Shown here: one piece after another, positions 15,590-27,589 of the stretch
Numbering within the stretch: the stretch's first letter is position 1
How the letters are laid out: each line of letters opens with the position of its first letter
Source of the DNA: Xestospongia bergquistia
Taxonomy: Eukaryota; Porifera; Demospongiae; Haplosclerida; Petrosiidae
Reading direction: 5' to 3'
Length of the DNA stretch: 64,000 bases
NCBI GenBank assembly: GCA_963965975.1
Contig: OZ014411.1
Span: forward strand, 7,239,001 to 7,303,000
Position numbers and translations under genes: made by a program
The notes under the pieces: generated by a model
What the model saw: the letters and a program-made list of their open reading frames with translations, nothing else
The model's database searches: none
What the model was told of the DNA's origin: nothing

Positions 15590-15830
15590 ATAAACCCTAT
15601 GAATTGAGACTATTTCCTCTCTTGCCATTCTCCTCATTTGAGATACAACTTGGTTTTTCTTGGTAGCAACAGGATGGTTGTCTTCTTGACTCTTTGACAT
15701 TTGACACTTTGAGGTAGCTTAACCATTTCTTGCAAGCCATCTTATAGCCTTCGTGATGAAAAATTCTTTCCTTCTCTATGAGTTTTAACAAATTCAGCCA
15801 TACTAGCTTACAACAGATAAATACGATTGC
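15590..15830 (-). pseudogene. Unidentified coding-like fragment, duplicated at 30170-30400
   Basis: A 64-codon minus-strand frame (15791-15597) reads through HHEGYKMACKKW; in another frame an ATG gives MAEFVKTHREGKN before a stop. The counterpart at 30.2-30.4 kb has several indels and does not keep the frame, so purifying selection is not apparent. I do not recognise the family. Confidence 0.3.
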
Positions 15831-16189
15831 TCTTGCAATGGAAAGCTTTTATACTTGTAAAGTTATGACCAGGATTTGATATGTAAATATTTATTGCTCA
15901 AAGACATCATTATAATTATTAAGAGGTAGTGACACTGAATTTAATAAATTGTATTTCAGTTAAAATGAGTTAATCTATTGGTATTGTTTTAAAAAGGGTT
16001 TATTATGTGGAAGGATCTTGTGGGATGACATGATATCGTCTGCCTCGTCTCCCATAATGTAAATTAATGTGTTGACTTTACTTTTCTTTTTTGGATAAAC
16101 CTAATGCTTATCTAAATTTATTGAATCTTCTCATCTGCTTAGGCCATTCATCTAATTTTGTGAAGACAAAAATGTCATGAAGAATTTGG

Positions 16190-16650
16190 TAGGTAGCCAT
16201 GACTTGGGCACATGCTTACTAAATGATGGTTCAAATTAATGTATTATATCTAATTTCATACGTGTTTAGATTACTGGCATGTATCTAATAGGTATGTTAC
16301 TGATTTTGATGATACACTTTGTGATTCTGGATCTATCTATGTCCATTCTGTTAATATACTTGATGGTGTGTTTAGATTAAATTTATCTGTTGATACGTCT
16401 TGATTAATTATCAAAGACTTATTCTCTAGAGATATTATGTTTCTCCCTCACTGAGGTAAAAGAATCATTACATTATTGTCATGAAGGTTATATCATTTTC
16501 TACATTACCTTGGTTACCAGGCTCATCATAAAACTATCATCTGGTTCATAATGTAGTAAATGAACTATTTCATAGTTATGAATAATAAGAGTATGTGACC
16601 AACAGTTGGTACTGGTGATGCTTTGACATGTTTCTTTCCTTTGTGCATAC
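16190..16650 (-). pseudogene. Decayed 3' end of an IgGFc-receptor paralogue
   Basis: Shares ordered segments with the 3' flank and last codons of paralogue 2 at 30835-31290: ATGATGGTTCAAATTAA, GATTTTGATGATA, GATTCTGGATCTAT, GATGGTGTGTTTAGA and CATCTGGTTCATA. The coding part is full of stops. It is followed immediately by the shared upstream block at 16680, so a whole gene body appears to have been deleted between its tail and its promoter. Confidence 0.7.
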
Positions 16651-16679
16651 CAATCACAAATTTTAGTTAAAATCAAATT

Positions 16680-17050
16680 TAACTCAATTTTAGCACATCT
16701 GGCAATTCAAATATAAGGGACATATAAAACTAAGCATATTCATAGCTGATCCAGTACTATATGTTTAAGTAAAATTGATCTTACATACATTGTGTACCCC
16801 ACATTTCAATTGTCACAAGGTCCCCACACTTCCTATCTATGGAGGCCACTGCAAAAACTGTTTGATTGATTTAACTCTTAATTATTTAATTAAATTGTCA
16901 ATTTATATTACATTAGTATTAAAAACTGTATCATATTTACTTTCAGTTTAGAATAGTGGGAAAACATGTCAAACATCCTATATAAGAATGGCAGTAGGGA
17001 TATCTGTACATTGTAACGTTATTTTCAAGGGCATAATGTTTATTTGTCAT
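16680..17050 (-). repeat. Orphan copy of the receptor upstream block
   Basis: Clearly homologous to 14227-14560, without an adjacent signal-peptide exon. It marks the position of a lost receptor gene. Confidence 0.7.
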
Positions 17051-17159
17051 AATATTTATAGCAGGAGTTTAGAGAAATATTTTCAAAATAAAAGACTCTT
17101 ATGCTAACTATTGTCAACTGCTGTCCATTACTATCAACAATGTCAAGTACCATCAACAG

Positions 17160-17640
17160 TATCAAGAGAGTGTGAGTGTGTATGTGTGTGCCATTAAGTA
17201 TTTCTAAGCCCCTGGCAAAAATTGCCAAATAGAACTGTATTTGTTAATCCCCTGCTGCATTTATAAATCTCTGCAGTATTTAGAAATTGCTAACAATATT
17301 TGTAAATCCTCAGCAGTATTTATGATTCTTTGGTGTATTTAAAATTAACTACAGTATATATAAATTACTAGTATTTTTTCATGATAGTATTAATAAATAA
17401 ATGGGTCTTTTATAAATTCTTGACAGTCTTTATAAATCTATGGGGTGCTGTTTGCGTCAAAACCAAATAGTTTATATATATTTAATTATGTGCTAAGATT
17501 TATAAATACTACAATATATATGTATTGTAAATCCTTTACAAATTTTTGATATATTTAAAAATCCATGGAATGTATGTTTTTAAAATCTCATTAGTATTTA
17601 TTGATGTATTGTAAGATTTTTCAACACATTATTGTATGAT
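17160..17640. repeat. Degenerate short-period repeat
   Basis: Loose reiterations of a roughly 25-30 bp motif of the type AATCYYTGCAGTATTTATAA (17210-17300, 17400-17440, 17500-17600). Too diverged to define an exact period. Confidence 0.5.
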
Positions 17641-17689
17641 ATGTATAAATTGTTTTTGGACTGTGAAAATGGGTGAAAATACTCATTCG

Positions 17690-17775
17690 TCAAAGATGGT
17701 TCTCCCAAATCTACTATATACCACAATGCCATCAGCAGCTACATCAAGACATCAAGACCATCTGTGTTGAATGTG
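17690..17775 (-). pseudogene. Coding-like relic shared with 7590-7700
   Basis: The minus-strand reading LDVAADGIVVYSRFGRTIF is similar to the forward relic at 7.6 kb, which reads LDVAAIGI and SRFERTIF. The fragment is embedded in non-coding sequence; the parent is unknown. Confidence 0.4.
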
Positions 17776-17989
17776 AGATGGTCCATCCTGATATAGTGGT
17801 TGTAAACTAAGTTTCAATGTCACATCATGACATACCTCTAGTTTTCAAGAGAGAAGCAATAATATCTCTTACTTCATTGTGGTAATTTGAAGGAAATGCT
17901 CCCATAGAGCAAGACATGTACTGGGCACACCAAGTAATAAGTTATATATATTACTACTGTTGTTCATTATATCTCTCCTTTATATCTAG

Positions 17990-18328
17990 TACTAACTGAT
18001 GCAGTTGTTGCTAGTATTACTATTAGTATTATTATCTTACTAGTACTAATAGTTGTTAACTTATTGTTCTACTATATAATACTATTACACTGTGTGTGTG
18101 TTCTACTAGTGTCCAGTATTAAACAGAGTAGAGGTGAAACTAGTCGAGTGATAAATTAAAGAGTTTTTCTCAGTAAAAAGTGAAGCCAATGATATATAAT
18201 TAAAGGATCAGATCATCAGTCATCAATTGATGTAACAGAGAATGTAGCATATAGTACAGTGAAGCGTGGTGATTACATTCCCACCCTGTTTGACATTGAC
18301 ATACCTATTAAGTGGAGGCCCCAGAAGG
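17990..18328 (+). pseudogene. Possible transmembrane and cytoplasmic exons of an unknown receptor
   Basis: A forward frame at 17998-18155 encodes a strongly hydrophobic helix (ASITISIIILLVLIVVNLLF) followed by KQSRGETSR. A second block, about 18208-18327, lies after an acceptor-like TTAAAG. It reads SSIDVTENVAYSTVKRGDY and IPTLFDIDIPIKWRPQK and ends at a good donor (AAG/GTGAGT). The two could form the C-terminal half of a type I receptor, with a Tyr motif in the tail. I found no ectodomain upstream and no following exon, and the splice phases between the two blocks are ambiguous, so it may be a relic. Confidence 0.35.
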
Positions 18329-18339
18329 TGAGTCAGGAG

Positions 18340-19650
18340 GGATCGTTTGGGCAACACAACATGTTTTTTTAGTAAATCTTAAATTTGTTTAAACTACAAG
18401 GAATGTCAATCCAAAGTCAATGTTAAGCTTTAGCTGTTGAAATTAAAGGGCATACTGGTGTCTCCAAGAGAAACTATGTAAGAAGAATAAGAAGAAATAA
18501 GTATTGTGTCATCACTACATTGACAGTGCTTCTAAATGTCTGATATATTGTGTTCTTTTTACTTGATGGTAATTAATACAACCATGTACGCATTTAAATA
18601 AGGTTCATAATATGACTATATAGATAACCAGAAAGCAATATTGGTCTATTGAATATGACAGAAATAACAAGGAGAACAATCAGGAATTGTACTATATAAT
18701 GTTTTTATGTACAGATGGTAACACTTAGAGTGGTTGCTGTAATACAGTCATAAAATTTAATACTTTTGTATCTTATATGACATCATGTTGTTATATACAA
18801 CATTGGCACTATAATTGTAATTATCATCAATTGTCAAACTTTACTTTGTATCTTATACCACGTTATTTAATGTTGTACTTGTTATAACAACTATACATCT
18901 GTCCAAGTAATTTCTCATTTATAGTTAAAAATATTAAAACAACTTTTACAATTGATGTACCAGTATCTACATTTGAATTAGTAATATAATTATAATTAAC
19001 AATAGTATAGTCTTGTAACCAGATGTTTCCCTATATAGAATGAATGCATTGTTCTGAGACAGTAACAAAACTTACTTTACGTGGACCAGGTTTTGTGTAT
19101 ACAATTTGTTTGATGCTTAGATAAAAAATCAAAGCTATATTTTACAATCTTTGAAGCAATTCTGAAGTAAGTAACCAGGTAAGCCACATGCACCCACCCT
19201 GGTCTAAATCCCTTTCTTTGTAATTACAAGCATGGCCAGTAGCAAAATTGCCATTAGTATGTATGTTCTCAATTTTATTGAATTATTATTGCAAATATTC
19301 TGTCTAAATTATACTACATAATAGATGTACTCCTATATGTAGGTTGATCAAGACACAGCAAAACTTAGTACATTAAAGTTTGTTATAGCTAAAAGTATTA
19401 ACTATTTGTTTAACTTTGTCATTTAAGATTGCAAAATATAAATAAGGTATATACAGCATCATTTAAATAGCAAAAATGTTTAAGATAAGTTAAAAAAACA
19501 AACTAAAAATAAAAAAATATATATAAAGTTAATAACATATTTTATAGAAAAGATTATTATTATTAAATGAAGTATTTGCTAATGTATTGTAAAGATGAAT
19601 CAAATAAAACAATCAATAGAATGAGATGCACCTAAATAAACACTATTTCA
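18340..19650. other. Non-coding spacer
   Basis: AT-rich, no supported gene on either strand. It presumably contains the 3' UTR of the Death-domain gene at its right end. A short match to the receptor ectodomain (ATAATAGATGTACTCCT then GTAGGTTGATCA) sits at about 19320-19350. Confidence 0.4.
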
Positions 19651-19653
19651 AAA

Positions 19654-22600
19654 TTACTGTTGTAAGCAATATTTCATATATAATTGTCTTGCTAAAGTTT
19701 TGTGACCCACAGATGGTGCCTGAAGAGCTTTTATCATTGTTTGCCAAGTGTAAGCAATGCCATTGTTCTTCCAGTACTCTAGCACGTCACTAAGATTTTC
19801 AACATTGTCTTGGTTTTGAATTGAATTAAGATGGTACCTTGGTACTTGCAACTGGTCACCAAGTTGTTTCCATTTATCAGCTGCAAGAGTAAGCTCATTG
19901 ATAAGGACATGAAATTCAGGAGGTATTATTGTATGAGAATCATCTACATGAAAAAACAAAAAAAATAAATTAACAAAGTATAATTGTAAAAGCTGCTCTA
20001 ATATTATTTTGTTGGTGCTTTTATTGCTCCAATTGTTTAAGACTGGAACGTTTGAGAAGTTACTTTACTGCAGAAGAAGCTTTGATCTGCATGTCCTGCT
20101 AAATTCATAGTGCTCAAGGGAAGAGTAACTATTACTTCGTAATCAACAGTCAATGCATCTGTTACATTTCATTTGTTGTCAAGTGAATGTCGTAACAATA
20201 TGAAGGTAAACATATATGATTACACTTGGTCTAAATAATTTTATAATTTTACTATAATAAATTATATTACCTTCACAATGTGTCTTTTCATACCAAGATA
20301 GCTCTCGAATTAAATCAAGATCAAAAGTTAACTCCTTGTTAACACAACACAAAGCATGACCATCTTGAGGTAAATCGACAATAGCAGGATGTTCAGGAAT
20401 TCCATCACTACCTTTACATTGATCATGTCTGCAAGGTAAAGCAATGTCATAGTCAAGAGCAGCTTCATTATAGGATAATGGCTGAGCACAAGCTGTGATA
20501 GCATATTTAATAACATCACGAACAATGTGGCAAAAACTAGGATTACCAGTGAAGTAAACCTCAATCCATTTAACTCCATCAATGAGTAAGAGAACTCCTG
20601 CTAAGTGTTTAGAATAAAGTCTAACTGCATGACGTAACTGATTATTAAAAGACGTTGAAGTATCTAACACAAACTGTGGTTCACATTGACGATTCAATAA
20701 TGAGACGACAGTTGCTGGAAAAACAGACTAAAGGAGAATAAAATTGAAGTTAAATTAAATTGTACAAATATGAGCAATCCTTTAATTTACTTTCAATTAA
20801 TAAGCATTATTTGTGAGTTTGCTTCTAACATATGGCTATGATCACTTTACATTTAAACTAGAGACATGCATGCTGTTGGTCTGGCTGTAAGTCCATTGTT
20901 ATCATTGTTTCTTCTGTTTTGGTGGTATCAATCAGTATATCAATTGTGCATGAAGTATCAATTTGCTGTAGTAATGCTTGAGTAGATGATAGACCAGTTT
21001 AATCTTTTTTCACCCATAACATTGGGATAGCTTGTTATGGTCAAATAATAATATCAACTAATTTACAAGCTTCTTTTCAAAATATGTTAATAATTACTTC
21101 ATAACATGATCAAATAAATTCATACCTGTGGAACAATTTCCTTCTTAAATAATATGATAATGGGCTGGCAAGTCTTCATATGGCTACATTTAACATCATA
21201 AGACACAGATACAGAAGGCAGTACCAATGGCATAAAGTACTGAGTAGTCTCTCTACTTTGACATAAACTTTGATGTTGCACAGGAGAGATTAATAATAGA
21301 TGTTGAAGAAGTTGTAGAAAATGCTCTTTGGTGAATAAGGTTTCGTGAAAAGGAAGATTAATTTGGTCTAAAAGTGTTTCGTCAAATAAGCCATCTTGTC
21401 GCAAAGATCGATATTGATTTGCATGAAGACCGTGATAGAGTCTTCGAGCAATTCTGTCATTTCGCACAAAAGACACACTAATTAACTTGGAGACCATGTC
21501 AATTAAAAACTGAGGATTAGTGAAGATAACATTGTTTAACACATTACTGAAGTAAATTATCAAATTAAATGAATTTAAATGTTCAAGACATGATTTGACC
21601 GCTGCTTCATTCATACACATGTTAGCTCCAACTTGTAAGCAAAATGTCAAAGAAACAAGTCCATGGCTTTGTTTTGCAGCCTCTCGCAAAATGTACATTT
21701 CAAAAATATACCAACGCATAGGTATTGGAACGGGAATACCAACGTCTCTGCTAGTAAGACGTTGACGAATGTCGGCAGACACTTTTTCCCTATCTTTTTT
21801 GAGCAAGTTATTAACAGGAAATATAAGTTCTTCATTACAGTCATCATAAAAGATAAGATAATCGCGAAATTCATTCAATGCTTCTAATAGCCGAATATTT
21901 TTTTCACATAGTGGCTCAATTTTCCTTACACCTAGTTTAACTTTAATGTCGTTTGTCTTATCTAAACAAGTACCGACAATGCAAAATAGTGGACTTACTT
22001 CCTTCCCTTCATGAGTGCTATACTTTCCAGAAGATAGTGATCGAAAAAGAGAGATAATGATCTGAATGTTAGTCATTTGGAGACTACAAGGCTCGCTTAA
22101 AACGGTGCCATTAATTGCATATTGAAAAGAGGGTGTGTCATCAAGAGATTTTGTTAATTTTATTACTATTATATTAACACAATTGTACCGAACAAAGGCT
22201 CGACAAACATCCACAAATTGAGGCTGTCCCCCACTATCTAATGCGTGGATCCAAGTAGCTGTATACAACTCATCAGACGTATTTTGAGTATCTATGCTAT
22301 CAAGGAAATCTTGTGGGATTATTGATATATCAGGCTCTAAATCAGATTTTAAATGTAGAACACTATTAACACTGCTTGCACCACTTTCAGAAGTAATCAA
22401 GCCATCACACTCACTTGGTAAAGAAGTGATTTCAGAGTCACTATTGCAAGACGTCTTATTTGAATGCTGGTTAGATTTAATAAGATTCGGAAGAGCCTCT
22501 GATATCATAGCATTAAGATGGGATCTGTCAACGCTATACCACACCTTTCCATTTTGATAGCCTGCAGCACGTGATACTCGTTCAATAGCGCGAACTGGAC

Positions 22601-23056
22601 TGTCAACAATTCCTGTGCTTGTATATTGTTTAGGTGGGTCCCAATTCAAAAGAAAATGTAAAAATGATGTTTTGCCAACTGCTGGTGCTCCTACTAGAAG
22701 GACTTTTATTATTGTAATTTCAATGATGCTTTCCTTGAGAGCCTTAGTCAGGATACATTCATTCACTAAGGAAAGTAAAAAAATAGTTAAGTAATGATGA
22801 TCTGCAATAAATACTAATTTTATAGTCATATTTTAGTGTGATTGTCACTTACAACAGACAAATAAATCTTCATGATTCACTCTGTTTACTGAATCAAGAG
22901 GTTTTTTTGAATCCTATTGAATAAAGTACACGCATTACTTAATAATCAATCATTGTTTAATTGTATTTTTTCCATTTTAAGATGTTAGTTACTTGATAAT
23001 GTGAATGCATTAATTAACAGAAACAAATTGATGAGAGTCAGAGCAAAAAAGCCATA

Positions 23057-23129
<73 letters not shown>

Positions 23130-26100
23130 ATATATATATAATTCATAATCAGGTTGAGAGTAGGCTAATGAATACATATCAAAGTATCCTATGTGCTACC
23201 AGACACAGTGTAATATTATGTTGACTATTTAGTTGTTAAGCAGGAAAATTATCATTCCAATAATACCTTATTTTTATATACAACAGTTTTATAAAAACCT
23301 ACATTGTTTTTTATGTCAAAGTCAGCTCCCGCTTCAATCAATATTTTAATACAGTCATAATGGCCACCCCTCCTAGCAAGGTGTAGGGGGGTATTTCCTC
23401 GCTGTTATTAAAAACAACAAACAAAGAACATGTGTAAAAATGTAGCACTAGTAACATTCTCTATATTCATATATAGGCAGCAGTTAGGTATTAAGATTAA
23501 TCTATATATGCAGGAATTAAAGGTCAAACTTACTTCATTAGTGTTGTTAATGTTTGCACCAGCTTCAAGTAGTATCTTTATAATATCTCCATGTCCTCTC
23601 TTGCAAGCAATACAGAGTGGTGTGTTTTTTACCTATAATTAAGAATTTAACATTCATCAAAATTTAAAAGAATTTTAATGAAGTAGGTAATAAAAGTAAA
23701 TAATACTAACACTATCTAATACTAACTAATCTTTATAAGTAAATTACACAAATATTAAATCTGCATAATATTTGCAGGCATTTCCTAGTTTCAGTATATG
23801 ATACACTGTTAAGGAAATGAACAGTAAATGATTTTACACCTCTTAAAATATTCACAATTTTTTATTAGTGAATAGCTATTGGTGAAGGATTCATCATTAA
23901 GAATTGATGAACTTAAAAATTCCCCAATTAAATAATAGTTAAATTTAATGTTAAGACTTTTATTGCCATGCTCAATTCACATGCATTGAAAATGTCATTG
24001 TATACCTACTTAAAAAGGTATTCCATCTAGTTTGAAGACATCATTATTGATATCTGGTTTTCTCATAAAATGTAGGGTTTCTCTCGCAATCACATACCAG
24101 GGTTTCTCTTGTATCCCCTCTTACACCACTTTTCCATCTGTACAGATAGAAAAGTGTTGTACATGTACTGACTTCAATAAAGTAGCCATATCCATTAAAT
24201 GTGCTTGATTTTCTACTATAATCTCGCTAATACATAATATGTCAAATATTCTAACATCCCCAATAAAACCTGCTATACAGTATTTCATAACTATGCACAT
24301 TGTGTAGTTCACATAATATCAACTGAGATAATTATATTAAAAGTTGTACTTTTTCACAAAATCAAAATACTTACCTTATTTTGAATATCAACATCTGCAT
24401 TTCCTTCAATCAATATTTTCACAATGTTAACATAACCTCCCCAATTACATGCGATATGAAGTGGGGAGATACCCTCCTACAGCCAAAAAAATAAAATAAA
24501 ATTAGCCTTTACTGATTTTGCTGCTGACTACATAATAAATGGTCACAGAGAAACTTAGTATGGGAGTAGTAAGTCTGGAATTTATAAAATTTGAAGCTAT
24601 AGTCAAACTCACACTATATCATGTACCAATGTAGCATGACTGTTACTAGTAATTTCATACTCTGGACTTTACCTTTGCTGCTTAGATTTCTAAATTGCTT
24701 TATTTTGTATTTGTATTGGTATCAAGTGCTACATTACCTTGTCACCTGACTACAAGCTATATAACAAATTAATTAATATCTAAGATCTGAATGCATGAAC
24801 TACTTTATTTAATGTATTGGCTATTTTCTTCAACTAAAAGGTCTAGGTTAAGTGTGTATTGAAATATTACTTTTGCTGATCATTAAATATATGATCTAAC
24901 TAACACGATTCCGTGAATCTCGTTTGGCTCCATTTTGAATTAAAAGCATCACAATGCTTTCATAACCATGTCTGCAAGCGTAATGAAGAGGTGTGTCCCC
25001 TACCTATGGAAAAGTACCAAAATAGCTCAAACTTAATAAGTATATCTAAGAATGTTATACATTGTTTATTGTATTACAACCTTGTCTGTGATGTCCAAGT
25101 CAGTTTTATTTAGAATAAGAGTTCGTGCACTAGCAAAATGTCCTTTCAGGCAGGCCCAGTGCAAAGCTGTCATTTTGTCCTATATAATATATACGTTACA
25201 TAACATTACAAACATAAAACACCAGGTATCTAAGTGCTAAGAATCTTACAAAATTCCATGCATGCACGGATAGTGGCTGTCATCTTGAAAGTTTTAATAG
25301 GTAGTGCTGGCTATAATTATCAGTAAATTTAAATTTCTAAAAAACCTTTTTGTACTCTCATAAATATATTTAGTATTGTTAAAAACTCATAAATCAATTT
25401 AACACAAATAAAATTTCATCTCCAAGAGTGGTTAAAATATCTCATTAATTACATTTGTTAAAAACCTCAAAGTAAGACTTCCAAAACCAGATTCCTCATG
25501 TGCTACCACCTCATATCTCATAGATTGAAATGCATGAACGTTATAATTTTTATATATGTCCATCTCTATTCCAGTCATATTATTACATGCTATAACAATA
25601 GACATCCTTTGGCTAGCAATTTATAATGTGATAGACTCTCATTGGGTTGACTTTGGACCAACATATGTATCAAACATACTATACACAAATATATTATTTA
25701 TTCAAAAACATACTGCAACTGATTCATCTTGAAAGTGAACATCAGCACCATTATTTATACAATCCTGAATTGCATGAACATCATTGTTCTTTGTAGCAAC
25801 AATCAACTTCTCATTCTATGAAAATGCATGAATATAATTATATATAATTATAGATATACTAAAGTTGTTAATCAACTTAGAAAATCATTCTCAAAATATT
25901 ACCATCAATAATGTTAAGTGACAAGTCCACTTATGAAAGCTAAACAAGACTAGTCTTGTGAGGCCAGACCCTTTGCTTAGAGAGGAAGGGTCTGGTCTAC
26001 CACGCATAGTAGAATTGTCTCCTTCCCCAGCATTCTTGGGGAAACCACTGTTTGGTCAACAGGTACTTGAGCAAACCACAATTGTTTACGTAGTAGCAAA

Positions 26101-27589
26101 ATACCATTACATGTTAATTACTGTAAGCAATGCTTTCAACTGTCTCTTTGGACTTGCAGATGTCATGTTCCTTGTTATTAGATCTTTTCATAGCTTAGCG
26201 CTTAAATCACTATCATATTCAGTGTAAAAACATCCCTTAAGCCAGTGAGTATATCTTGCTTGCACCTATGATGATGGAGCATTGTCTTGGTTATGGGGTG
26301 ATACCAGTACCGGAAAAGGGACGAAAAATATGAGGCTTTTAAAGGAGAATCATCAACTTGTATTCTACCTTTATGGAGCAATATCATCTCAAAAAAATTA
26401 AAAGTTCCTTGAAATGTCATCTATTCTATCCAGAAACCATTACTTTTGTCGAAAGTGCAGCAACTTCTACCTTTAATTGCTGAAGTTACATCAGTCTCTT
26501 GTTGACAATGTTTTCAATGCAATTCCATATGTACCAGTATAAGCTTCATTATTACCAGTAGCAATACATAATTTATAGATGAATCAGAATGATACACTTA
26601 GACATTTAAAGTTGAAAGCTTTACACATAAGAAAAATGATACTAGGCCATCAGTAAAATGTTTCTTTGTTTCTTATTCTAGTTCATCTCCAAAAGTTTAT
26701 GTGTGTTTATGTGAAAATGTTTCATAATTTATGATTGTGTAGTTTGTTAGTGTGCGACGAACGATAACATCTCTATTGCTTTCATTAGCTCCATGTTGGC
26801 ATACAATATTAGAAAACTAAAGAATTTCATATTTGGTCTGACTACAAAAGACTTTAGGAAGATGTTTACCATTTGTAAGAGGAAATAGATTTCCTATTGT
26901 TTAAATGCTTAGATGATCCTATTATCAAGAAACATGTCATTACTGAATTAAGTATGTTACTACAATCTGAAATAGCTTCTCTCTGCTCTGACATATAGAA
27001 TCTAAATTCCATGCCACTAATAAAAGCTTATATAGCCTTCATCTGCTCTGGCCTAACTTGTCATATCCCAGCTTGCAAATGCTTAAGCTAGTGTCTTCTT
27101 TTCTCCATGATGTAACATGATGTTTACGTTAACACATAATCATTACAAACCACATTTATATAATGTTACAGTTAAGGAAATTCCTTCTCAACAACTATAA
27201 AATGTGTGGTAGACCGAACCCTTCCTCTCTAAGCAAAGGGTCTGACCTAGTGAGACTAAAACAAGACCAAAACTGATGTGACAACTCAGCTCACCAAATT
27301 TGCTGAGTCACTGGCTTAAATAGTTTAATTATAGCATTTTTATTTAAAAGGGTAAAAGAAAATTGTATAAATTAAAACAAGCTAAGTCATTTTGATACTG
27401 GCATACTCGTATTGCCCACTATAGCATTCTAAGCGAGACGCCAGCCCGTATAAATATATATAATATTTCAGCTTATACAATTTTGTTTATGACATTAACA
27501 TCATCTACAAATCACTCTCTCTGATTCAGAGATACACTATATAGACATTACATTAGTGTTTCACTTACCCAAGAATTGTCACTAGCCAT
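19654..27589 (-). CDS. Ankyrin-ROC GTPase-COR-Death domain protein (DAPK-like architecture without the kinase)
   Basis: Predicted 1022-residue cytoplasmic signalling protein. Exons: 27589-27569 (MASDNSW), 25815-25714, 25179-25081, 25003-24905, 24476-24375, 23632-23534, 23401-23303, 22913-22853, 22765-21126, 20727-20271, 19943-19654; the frame closes exactly. The six exons from 25815 to 23303 each encode one 33-34 residue ankyrin repeat (for example GNTPLHLARRGGHYDCIKIL). The large exon holds a GTPase with P-loop GAPAVGKTS, DSGGQPQF (DxGGQ) and GTCLDKTND, then a COR-like region (RWYIFEMYIL, LIIYF, FTNPQFLIDMVSKLI). The last ~95 residues form a Death domain (ADKWKQLGDQL, VLEYWKNN, LARQLYMKYC). 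Metazoan DAPK1 has kinase-ankyrin-ROC-COR-Death; no kinase is seen here. A role in stress, cell-death or immune signalling is inference. The first intron carries a DNA transposon. Confidence 0.88.
23057..23143. repeat. (TA)n microsatellite
   Basis: About 85 bp of alternating TA with one TTA interruption, in the intron between the last ankyrin exon and the 61-nt exon. Confidence 0.95.
25951..27258. mobile_element. Non-autonomous DNA transposon, 1308 bp, with terminal inverted repeats and 9-bp target duplication
   Basis: The left end starts TAGTCTTGTGAGGCCAGACC. The reverse complement of the right end starts TAGTCTCACTAGGTCAGACC. The similarity continues through CCCTTTGCTTAGAGAGGAAG, for about 55 bp in all. 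The direct repeat AAACAAGAC flanks it on both sides (25942-25950 and 27259-27267). A 9-bp duplication is typical of Mutator-like elements; hAT elements normally make 8 bp. Each inverted repeat also contains an internal palindrome (AGACCCTT..AAGGGTCT). No transposase frame is present. It sits in intron 1 of the ankyrin-ROC gene. Confidence 0.88.

Noticed and set aside
20328..20582. Minus-strand 84-residue Met/Leu-rich frame
   Set aside because: Alternative frame of the penultimate exon of the ankyrin-ROC-Death gene.
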